Part shown: piece by piece, positions 34,801 through 46,800 of the stretch
Position numbering within the stretch: the stretch's first letter is position 1
Layout of the letters: the number at the start of each line of letters is the position of its first letter
Assembly (NCBI GenBank): GCA_028583605.1
Contig: CM053334.1
Span: 20,102,118-20,166,117 of the forward strand
DNA length: 64,000 bases
DNA from: Dastarcus helophoroides
Taxonomy: Eukaryota > Arthropoda > Insecta > Coleoptera > Bothrideridae
Direction of reading: 5' to 3'
Program-made: the position numbers and the translations under genes
Notes under the pieces: generated by a model
Told to the model about the DNA's origin: nothing
The model's database searches: none
The model's input: only the letters and a program-made list of their open reading frames with translations

Positions 34801-37800
34801 TAGAATCTCTTTTGCGAAAAAGGCTGTCAAAATGTATAAGAATCTTTTTGGAAGTGCCTGAATTTTTTTACAACATTCGAGTTTTTTTACAACATTCGAG
34901 TTTTTTTACAACATTCGAGTTTTTTTACAACATTAGAGTTTTTTACAACATTCGAGTTTTTTGCAACATTGGAGTTTTTTTACAACATTAGAGTTTTTTA
35001 CAACATTCGAGTTTTTTTACAACATTCGAGTTTTTTTACAACATTCGAATTTTTTTCATTAGGAAAACATGGTGAAAGAGGGTTTAGAATTGGAACTAGA
35101 GCATAAAGATGTCTCGTTTGATGGGAAAACTTGGTTCTTGAAAATTCATCTTCCTTGGAAGACGAAGACGAGATACGCAGCTTTAATGGCCCTCAAACTT
35201 CCAATAAAGAGGTTTATAACCATATCTGTGAAAGCGTGGGTAAGTGAATGGAAAATAACCGTACATTTAAACACTGTTTCTTGTGCAAGTAGAATGCAAC
35301 CTAGACTACAAATTCATGCAGCCCTCCAGGCGGCGTGTATAGTGAATCATAGGTAGCTGAACACTACCAACAGTTGAAACACTGCCACCTAGCGAAGCGG
35401 TTGCTCTCTAGGAAAGTTCCCAGAAGACAAGGATTCTAATGCACAGACCAATAGGTTTGAACATTTATTAGATTCGAAGTTTGGAAACCAAATACCGATT
35501 TCGATCTTGTTAGATCTCGTCAGTTTGGTATATCCAACTCGAATGCTAACAAATGTTCCGACAAGTACTAAAACATCGCTTGTCGTCTGTGAATGTTTTA
35601 GTACTTACTTGTCGGAACATTTGTTAGCATTCGAGTTGGATATACCAAACTGACGAGATCTAACAAGATCGAAACCGGTATTTGGTTTCTAAATGTTCAA
35701 ACCTATTGGTCTGTGCATTAGAATCACTGTTTCTTGGTCAAAAAATGTTCATTTGACATTCTTCTATTTGTGATCAAAAAACTAATTTATAGCTGGAAAG
35801 TATTTTGATTTGTCAACTCCAAATCCTACATTAAAAGTGTAATGAAACCAAAGAAATCAAACTACCAAAAATAAACTCTCTAATAAGTAGCTTGCTTGTT
35901 TACCTCACTGAAGTGTTTGGGCACCATAATTCTGATATCCTCAAACGAATTTGTTATTTTTAACATCTTACCTCAGACATGTCTATTTTCAGGACGAAGA
36001 AAAGAATCAGAAGAAGAAAGAGACGGTTTGGGACAAAATACAGGAACATTGGCACAATTTCAGAGAGTACAATCATGACCTCATAGCGGAAGAACCTTCA
36101 TTTTACGAAGCCACACAAGGGGCCGACAGAGAGGAACAGTAAGATCCTACGATTTTTTAAAACTATTTAGTTGATTCAGGCACGTAGCCAGGATTTTCGT
36201 TCGGGGGGGGGTCCACCTTCCCCCCCCCTCCCTCTCTTCAGAAAATATGACAACATACATCAATTACTTTTACGTATTCGTTTCTTTTATTTTATTTTTT
36301 TTTCATTTTGTTAATTAGTAAAAGTGAAGAATAAAATCTAGTGACCTTAACATTATATAAATTTGACAAATAAAAACGTGAAACTTACCAAGGAAAAATT
36401 TCCTAATATCTATTTTGAGTTTACGTATTTAACTTATCACTGACCAAGAATCGACTTTTTTTCTGAAGTAAAAATTACAAGAGAGTAGAAAAAACATCAA
36501 TCAAAAAAAAAAAAAATTATCACGGAATGTTGATTTTTTCTTCTTTATATCCCGAGATTAAAGTCAAAATTTCGACTTTAAGATTTTCGATTTAAAAATT
36601 GACATTTCAACTTTTTTTTAGAAATTTCGACTTTAAACACCAAATTTCGATGTTTTTTTTTCGAAATTTGGTGTTTAGTCGAAATTTCTAAAAAAAAGTT
36701 GAAATGTCAATTTTTAAATCGAAAATCTTACAAAGGCGTAGAAAGGACATCGATTTAAAAAAAATGTTGTGTTTAGAAATTTCGACTTTTTTCTCAAACC
36801 TTGACTTTTTTCTCAAATTTAGACTTTTTTCTCAAAATTTCGATTCTTTTTGGAAATTTTGACTTTTTTCTGAAAATTTCCACTTTTTCGAAATGTTACA
36901 AAGGCGTAGAAAAGACATCGATTAAAAAATTGTCATTTTAAGAAATTTCAACTTTTTTTTCTCAAATTTCGATTTTAAGCTCGAAATTTCGACTTTTTTC
37001 ACGAAATTTAGATTTTTTTCTTAAATTTCGAGTTTATTTCTTAATATTTCGACTTTTTTCTCGAAATGTTGACTTTTTTCTCAAAATTTGATTTTTTTCT
37101 CGAAATTTTGCCTTTTTCTCGAAATTTCGTTTTTTTTATCTTAAATTTCGACTTCTTTCTCGAAATTTTGGCCTTAATATCGAAATTTCGACATTTCTCT
37201 CAAAATGCCTACTTTATACTCAAAATTTCGACCTTTTTTTATTGAAATTTCGACTTTTTTCGCAAATCTCGACTTTTTTCTCGAAATTTCGTCTTTTTAC
37301 TCGAAATATTTCGAAATTTCTACTTTTTCTCGAAATTTCGACGTTCTTCTCAAATTTCGAATTTTTGCTCGAAATATTTCGAAATTTCGACTTTTTGTCG
37401 AAATTTCGACGTTATTTTCAAATTTCGACTTTTTCGTCGAAATTTCGGCCTTAATCTGAAAAGTTTAACTTTTTTCTAGAAATTTTGTTTTTTTTTCTTA
37501 ATTTTAGACTTTTTTCTCAAATATCGACTTTTTTCTCGAAATTTTAACCTTAATATCGAAATTTCGACATTTTTCTCGAAATTTAGGCTTTAAACTCAAA
37601 ATGTCGATTATTTTTCTAGAAATTTCGACTTTTTTCTCAAATTTCGACTTTTTTCTCGGAATTTCGACTTATATTTTTCTCAAACTTCGACTTTTTTCTA
37701 GAAAATTCGACTTTTCTCGAAATTTCGACTGTTTTCTCGAAATTTCTACCTTAATCTGAAAAGTTCGAATTTTTCCTCGAAATTTCGTCTTTTTTTCTCA

Positions 37801-40800
37801 ATTTTCGACTTTTTTCTAAAATATCTACTTTTTTCTCAAAATTTTGACCTTAATATGGAAATTTCGACATTTCTCTCAAAATTTCGATTTTATACTCAAA
37901 ATTGTGACATTTTTTTATCGAAATTTCGACCTTTCTTTATCAAAATTTCGATTTTTTTCGCAAAGTTCGACTTTTTTCTCGAAATTTCATTTTTTTTTTT
38001 CAATTTTAGACTTTTTTCTGAAATATCGACTTTTTTCTCGAAATTTTAACCTTAATATCAAAATTTCGACTTTTTTTCTCGAAATTTCGTCTTTTTGCTC
38101 GAAATATTTCGACGTTATTCTCAAATTTCGAATTTTTACTCGAAATATTTCGAAATTTCGACGTTATTTTCAAATTTCGATTTTTTTCTCGAAATTTCGG
38201 CCTTAATCTGAAAAGTTCGACTTTTTTCTCGAAATTTCGTTTTTTTTTCTCAATTTTAGAGTTTTTTCTCAAATATCGACCTTTTTCTCAAAATTTTAAG
38301 CTTAATATCGAAATTTCGACATTTTTCTCGAAATTTCGGCTTTAAACTCAAAATGTCTACTATTTTTCTAGAAATTTCGACTTTTTTCTCAAATTTCGAC
38401 TTTTTTCTCGGAATTTCGACTTAGGTTTTTCTCAAACTTCGACTTTTTTCTCGAAATTTCTACCTTTTTCTCGAAATTTCGACTTTTTTTTTCAAATTCC
38501 GATTTTTTTTTCGAAATTTTCATCTTAATCACGAAGTTTCGATTTTTTTCTCGAATTTTCAACTTTCATCTCGAAATTTCTAAAAAAAAGATCAAAATTT
38601 GCTAACTAAAAATAGCAATTATTGAACGCACCCTACTACAAACTGTCAAGATTGTTGGGAAAGACGAGTGGTGGGACGCAACTGCCATCTGCCCAATTTG
38701 ATCATAGTGTAGAAATTTTGACTTATTCGAAAAAAATTTCGTTATTAAAGTCGAAATTTCGACATTAGTCTCGGAATTTTAAGAAAAAAGTAGTAATGTC
38801 AAGAAATAAGTCGAATTTTTTAAAAAAAAGTCGAAATTTCGAAAAAAAAAATCGAAATTTAAAAAAAAAACGAATTTTTGACAAAAAAAGTCGAAATCCC
38901 TAAACATTTTTTTTATAATCAGTGTCCTTTTTACGCTTTTGTAAAATGTCGAAATTTCTAAATATAATTTTTTTTAATCAATGCCTTCCTATGCTTTTGT
39001 AAAATGTCGACTTTAAACTCAAAATTTCGACTTTTTTCTCGAAAATTCTACTCCATGCATACATGTCAAGAAAGTCGAAATTTGAGATAATAAAAAATTG
39101 AAATTACTGAACGTAGCCTACTGCTAAGTGTCAATATTAAATTGTAAAAGGGTTGATGCATGTATTGGGAAGGCTTGAGCTCATTGCCAATTTTTATTGG
39201 CTATTTTGCTTATCATAAGCTCAATAGTTGGCAATTTCGAAAATTATTTACTTGCTTAAATATACAATCAGCCGTTTTTCTACTGATATTTCAATTCGTA
39301 TCATCGTAAATTTTTTGGGGAATATTTATTTCGGGGAGGGTCCGGACCCCTTGGACCCCCCCTGGCTACGTGCCTGAGTCGATTCCATAGAAGGTTTCAC
39401 CTCTTTACCACATTGCCGATGTGGTAAAGGGGTGAAACCTTCTATGGACTTTAAATTGTCACCGACAAGCGTTTTTGTCAGCGATTGGGTGACTAGAATG
39501 AAACTACACATTTCAGTTACACTATATATATTTTTCGTATATTCATAATACGACTAGTCACTTCCGAGTGCAGTTATCGAATGTTTTATATTTCAAAAAA
39601 AGTAAGTAGTGGAGTCAACTACTCGCAGGTAGTCTACCCTTCGTAAAAATGCTCTGTAGAAAATCGTTCTGTGCCCTAACAGTACATTTCTAAAAATAAA
39701 ATGCTGGCTTGGCCCAACAGATTTAATTAAAAGCCACAGTGTGTATTTCAGTGCTTCATTGGGTTGATGCACGAGTTCTGTTCTGATCTGGCACATAAGT
39801 TCTAACAAATGACCAATTAAATGTTCTGTAATTAAACAGTTAAACGTGCTTAAAATTTGAAAATATGTACAACCGCAACCATAGACTAGTTTCGGCCTTC
39901 CTTGGCCTCGTCAGCCATGGTACGGTGGTTGTATACACTTCCAATTTAAAGGCGTAAGTTCTACTCTGAACTGATACTCTCCGCCTTTACGCTCAGCGGC
40001 GTATTATCCATAAGGAAAACTAGACACATGCCCAAGGGTGCGAGATTACAAAGTGGCACGCTTTTTTTAATCATCCGCAATATTGGGGCATATCATATTT
40101 TTTTTAATCTCAAGGGAACAGCGACCGTGTATTTATAGATACCGTTCCGGTTCCTAGATTGATTTCTGTGCAGATAAGATTACGGCTTGCGGAAATTTCT
40201 GGAGAGCTTATCTGCTGTTTAATTCATTATCGCGGCCGCTTCCTATCATCAAATTTTCTAGAAAATTTCTTACTAATACAAATTTTACAACTACATTTTT
40301 TTACAATATATTACGTGGGGTCATATAGATGCCTAGGGTGCTGATCAGTATTTAATCCGCCATTGTCTGGGTTAATACAAGATGCATCATAAGTTATATT
40401 CTAAACTGATGCACGAATTGTTATATCTCAGGCTAATAAAAGAGTTTTGCTCTAAGCTGGTACATGAAATTTATTCTGAGCTTGGTGCATTCTATACAGA
40501 GCTACTGTCCTAATCTAGTTCCAAAAAGCGTCCTGTTCAGAGTTGATGCCTAACTTCTGTACTACACTACTACACTTAGTATCTCAGAATATAGTCATTT
40601 ATACTACTTTTTCTCTGAAAATAACATTTAAATCAAAAATTCTTCTCTTAACCGAAAAATCCCTGTTCTATTCATTCAAGCTTCGATCGAAAAATTAATT
40701 TTTCTAAGACTTATTCTGGGCATGAGCTCTATTCTAAATAAGAAGTCTTTAAAGTTTACTATGCTATAATATATAAGGTTTACTCTAAACTGATGTAGGT

Positions 40801-43800
40801 CTGTTCTGAACTGATATTGATCTGTTCTGAACTGATATTGGTCTGTTCTGAACTGATATTGGTCTGTTCTGAACTGATGCACGAGTTCGGTCCTAATCTG
40901 ACGCTAATAAACTACTCAGAGAATCCACTTATATCACCGAACATCCTCTTTTCAGATTTGTCGTCAAAGATCGATTCACGAGCTACTCAAGTGCACAAAG
41001 AAGCATGATAGTCATGCAAATCCTCCTAAGAGTCAAGTTTGATGACACTGACAAGGTAATTATACGCGTAACATAAGAGCCAAATTCTCCTCTTGGTAAT
41101 TTTAGGTAGGAATACGAAGACTTTTAAACGATTATACGTATTTAGCGTGTTTTCCACTACACGAAGGAAGGTACGACAAGGAGCAAAGTAGTGGCCAAAT
41201 TTTAGACAGAAGGGTAAACTCGTCGCGACCACCCATCCTTTTTTTATTTATAATTTATTTCATTGCAGCTGCTTTATCTGGAATGGGCCAGACCCGCCAA
41301 ATGGAACAAAAAGCAACCACTTTGCCTCGTCAGAAAATACTTCGGTGATAAAATAGGGTTATATTTTTGTTGGTTAGGATTTTATACCAAAATGTTAATA
41401 GCCCCCGCAGTAGTTGGAACATTGTGTTTTTTGTATGGATTAGGAACGATAGATAGCGAGGATAATGTGTATACGTAAGTATATTATATCCGAACGATAA
41501 TTCAGTCCTTCTTGGACTGATAGGAAAAATTTCTCTTCCAAAATTTCAAAATCTGGTGCTTCCTAAAGTAAGGAAAAATTGCACAAATTTGGATTCTCCA
41601 TTCATGTTTCGTTAAATAAAATTGAGGTATCATTTTTCGTTATATAAAATTGCAGCATCATTTTTCGTTATATAAAATTGCAGCAACATTTTATATAAAA
41701 TTGCAGCAACATTTTATATAAAATTGCAGCAACATTTTATATAAAATTGCAGCAACATTTTATACTTAAATTGCAGCAAAGAAATCTGTGATCCATACGG
41801 CCCCGGCAACATAACGCTGTGCCCGCTCTGCGATAAAGCCTGCAAATACCAAAAGTTGATGGACAGTTGCAAATTCGCCCGACTCACTTACCTCTTCGAT
41901 AATCCGGCCACCGTCTTTTTTGCCATATTTATGAGCCTTTGGGGTAATACGCAGTCGCTTCCTCAAACCGATTTCTAACAATGACAATTCCAGCTACGGT
42001 CTTTTTGGAATTGTGGAGGCGAAAACAGTGCGTGGTCCAATGGGAGTGGGACTTACAGGCGACGGACCAGGACGAAGAGCCTCGCCCAGAGTTCGAAACC
42101 AGCGTGAAAACTTATCGAACGAACCCTGTAACGCGAGAGAAGGAACCCTATATGCCCAACTGGTCGAAGGCGGTTAGGTTCCTAGCGACTGGTTCCGCCA
42201 TATTTTTCATGGTTTGTATCATCGTTCTTAAATGTACTTAGTAGAGATTTAACAGATATTCAAGTTTGTTGTCGTATTAGATCCCTTAACACTTACAGCC
42301 TTTTCGAATGATCTTGTCAGGGCGCACCAATGGCGCGTTCAAGCGGTACGCAAAGAACGTGACGTTCCAAAAATGTCTCTCTACAAATCCTAGGTTCCAT
42401 TCGTGCACTCCGTATGAAAGACGAGGATAAAGATGCCAGTGTAAATCGAAAACCGCTTTCCCACGTGCTTGGCGTGGCTGCTAATGTTTTAGAATTCTAA
42501 AATCCGTGTTGACAGTTTTAAAACAATTTGTACAAAATTAAGCCGTACTGAGTAGGTATTTAGAATTTTTGATGCACGTGCAATAAATATCTGAAAATTT
42601 TTGACGTATTTTCGCACGCGATTGGAACGGCGCGCGCCTAAGTCCGCGGGAAAGAGTATAAGTGTAAAAGTATCTATTTGACAGTAGGCCAAAATTTTAC
42701 TGATGTGGACTGTGCGGTGCGCCACACTACGAATTATTATGTGTTGTTTTTGTATAAGGATCTGCATCAATATTCATGTTCTACATAGTCCCTAGTCATA
42801 TATTTAACGAGAATTTACTCGTTTGCGTTAAACATGTGTTCAGACTTATGTAAAACATAAAATATTGGTGTAGATCCGCCTCAAGATGGGTAGCAGAGTA
42901 AAATAGTTATTCATCGCGAAGGTCGCACGAGTAATAAGCAATAGAGATCCATCTATCGGTCAGTGCTGCAACTGCGACAGTCTCAAGCAGTTTACCAGAG
43001 ATGTATTAGATTATTTACTAAATAAAATATTTACTTACTTGCTTACTTACCTTTCTCTATACAGTTGAAAATATACAAATCTAAACAAATTGTGGGTTTT
43101 GTTTTAAAATGACATAAAATATTCAACTTTTGCCAACTTTCACAAATGTGTTACTGATGTCCGATCAGTTTCGGACTTTTTTGCTAGGTAAACTCCATTG
43201 GCAGGGCTCTTAGAATACGGAAAATTAATATAAATGATAACGAACTGTTCATTATCAACTAGATAAATAGAATATAAAAGAGTCGTCCGAAATCTGTGTG
43301 AAATTAAAACTTTTTCCCACTCCCACCTGTATATTCACTGTTTTTTTTTACCTTGCGAGCAGGATAGATAGACCATATCAGTCTAGTGAACGGATAAAGA
43401 CGAATGTCATTTTTAGATTCAGAATTATTGATATTGACGCCTACGGCGTCGTGCTTCAAACTTCGTTCTCGTGCGATATGGACATCATATCCGCTCTTGT
43501 ACAAACTACTATTGTAAAATATAATAAAAATGCTCCAAATGTTCCATCAAATAAAGTTGAATGAAGTCTTATTTCAAAGTTCAATAATCTTTTTAGTTTC
43601 TAGAAGTCCAGAAACTAAGATGTTTCAATTGCCTAATGTGTTAACTGTAGCAACAATTTTCTTTTAGCTAATTGTGGTACTGGGGGCCGTTTTGGGCACA
43701 ATCATATACAGACTGTCTTTGGTTTCCGTCATTTATGGGGGTGGTGGCAGCTTTTTCAAAAAACATGCCAAAATCGTCACCGCCGTGTCCGCTGCATCAA

Positions 43801-46800
43801 TCAATTTGATCATTATCATGTGCCTAACAAGGGTAAGTATGCGAAGTGTTATCGGTGCATTTTTTTTTATTATCTGCTTCCAGTTTTACCATAGACTGGC
43901 GATCTATTTAACGAACTATGAAAATCCAAGGACGCAAACCGAATACGAAGATTCTTATACGTTCAAAATTTTCGTTTTTGAGTTTCTCAACTTTTATTCG
44001 TCTTTAATATACATCGCCTTCTTCAAGGTATGTCACATTTTTATCTTTAGGCTCTTATTGATTCGAATGGTCAATAATCGTTTTCGACAGCCCCGTTTGG
44101 ATTAAAATCAGTTTTTTTCTAAATTTCAAGCTATTTTCAAGAATCTACATTTTTATGTAACTTGGGGTTATGTTGGTATTTGCTATTTTTGGCATTTCTT
44201 TCATCAATAATTAATTTCAGGGGAGATTCTACGACTACCCCGGTGATACAATAAGCAGACAATCTGAGTTTCTAAGGGTGAAAGGCGACATCTGCGACCC
44301 CGCAGGTTGCTTGAGCGAACTCTGCATACAACTGGCCATAATAATGATAGGAAAACAAATTTTCAACAATTTCGTAGAACTATTCAATCCGTAAGTAGTA
44401 ACCCAAGCCAAGGTTCGCATATAAAACGCGATTGCTTTAGATTCTTCTACAATTGGTGGAGGTGGCGATCGCACAGAAGCAACACAAAAGATCTGTCGAG
44501 AAAACACACGAGATGGGAAGAGGACTACCACATGCAAGATCCTGGTCGACTGGCTCTCTTCGACGAATATTTGGAAATGAGTAGGTGGCTTAAGGTCTTT
44601 GAATTGTGAACCCTCCTAAAAATGACGAAGACGACAATGACAAAGACTACGACGACAACGAACTTTCCTTCCTTGCTTCTTTCCTCGCCTTCGTTCCTTA
44701 CTCCCTTCCTTTCTTACCTTCTTTCCTCGCCTTCGTTCGTTCGTTCGTTCCTTCTTTTCCTTACCTTTCCTCACCTCCGTTCGTTCGTTCCTTCCTTTCT
44801 TTCTTCCTTACCTTTTTTCCCCGCCTTCGTTCCTTCCTTTCTTTCTTCCTTTCTTACCTTCTTACCTCGCATTCCTTCCTTCTTTCGTAGCCTTCGTTCT
44901 TTCCTTCTTTCGTAGCCTTCGTTCCTTCCTTCTTTCGTAGCCTTCGTTCCTTTCTTATACTCTACCTTTTTCCTCGCCTTCGTGCCTTCCTTCATTATTT
45001 TCTTACTTTCCTCGCATTCCCTCCTTCTTTTGTCGCCTTCGTTCCTTCTTCCATTCCTTCCTCGCCTTCCTTCCTTGCCTTCGTGCTTTTCTTCCTCCCT
45101 TTCCTACAATCTTCTCCACATTCCTTCCTTCGTTGCCCCCTTCCTTACCTTCTTTCCTTACCTTCTTTCCTCGCCTTCTTTTCTCTCCTTCGTGCCTTCC
45201 ATCCTTTCTTACCTTCTTTCCTCGCATTTCTTTCTTTGTTCCTCCCTTCCTTTCTTCCTTCCTTTCTTACCTTCTTTCCTCGCATTCCTTTCTTCGTTCC
45301 TCCCTTCCTTTCTTCCTTCCTTTCTTACCTTCTTTCCTCGCATTCCTTTCTTCGTTCCTCCCTTCCTTTCTTCCTTCCCTACCTTCCTTCCTTACCTTTC
45401 TTTCCTCGCTTTCTTTCTTTGCCTTCTTCCTTGGTCTTCGTTCCTTCCTTCCTTTCTTACCTTCTTTTCTCGCATTCCTTTCTTCGTTCCTCCGTTCCTT
45501 TTTTCCTTCCTTACCTTCCTTCCTTACCTTCTTTCCTCGCTTTCTTTCTTCGCCTTCGTTCCTTCCTTCCTTTCTTACCTTCTTTCCTCGCATTCCTTTC
45601 TTCGTTCCTCCCTTCCTTTCTTTCTTTCCTATCTTCCTTCCTTACCTTCTTTCCTCGCTTTCTTTCTTCGCCTTCTTTCTTGGCCTTCGTTCCTTCTTTC
45701 CTTTCTTATCTTCTTTCCTCGAATTCCTTTCTTTGTTTCTCCCTTCCTTTCTTCCTTCCTTTCTTACCTTCTTTCCTCGCATTCCTTTCTTCGTTCCTCC
45801 CTTCTTTTCTTCCTTCCTTACTTTCTTTCTTCGCCTTCTTTATTGGCCTTCGTTCTTTCCTTCCTTTCTTACCTTCTTTCCTCGCATTCCTTTCTTCGTT
45901 CCTCCGTTCCGTTTTTCCTTCCCTACCTTCCTTCCTTACCTTCTTTCCTCGCTTTCTTTCTTCGCCTTCTTTCTTGGCTTTCGTTCCTTCCTTCCTTCCT
46001 TTCTTACCTTCTTTCCTCGCATTCCTTTCTTCGTTCCTCCCTTCCTTTCTTCCTTCCCTACCTTCCCTCCTTACCTTCCTATCTTATCTTCTTTCCTCGC
46101 TTTCTTTCTTCGCCTTCTTTCTTGGCTTTCGTTCCTTCCTTCCTTTCTTACCTTCTTTCCTCGCATTCCTTTCTTCGTTTCTCCCTTCCTTCCCTTCCTT
46201 CCTTCCTTCCTTTCTTCCTTCCTTTCTTCCTTCCTTCCTTTCTTCCTTCCTTCCTTCTTTCTTCCTTCCTTCCTTCCTTCCTTCCTTCCTTCCTTCCTTC
46301 CTTCCTTCCTTCCTTCCTTCCTTACCTTCCTTCCTTACCTTCCTTACCTTCCTTCCTTCCCTTCCTTCCTTCCTTACCTTCTTTCCTCGCTTTCTTTCTT
46401 CGCCTTCTTTCCTGACCTTCGTTCCTTCCTTCATTCCTTCCTTAACTTCTTTCCTCGCCTTCGTTCTTTCCTAACCTTCTTTTCTTGCGTTTGTTACTTC
46501 CATATTTACCTGGTTTCTTTACCTTTTTTGCTCCTTCTTTCCCACCTTTTTTGCCTGCTGTTCTTCGCTTCTGTATTCCATCCCCCTTCTTCCTTTTTCT
46601 CATTCTTGTTTTTTAGCTTTCCTTCTTGTTCTCTTCCTTCGTGATCATACTTCCTTCCCCGTCGTGCTTTCTTTTCTGCCTCCCTCTTATCCTTTCCTTT
46701 CCTCCTTCCTTCTTTCTCTGTTATCCTCTGCTCCTTTCCTGTTCTCCTTTTGACCTTCCTTCCTTGCCTTCCTGGATTCCTTACCTTCCTTGCGTCGTTC

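Noticed and set aside
37205..38272. Phe/Ser/Ile-rich ORFs in the array region
   Set aside because: They arise from repeats of AAATTTCGACTTTTTTC and share no protein features.
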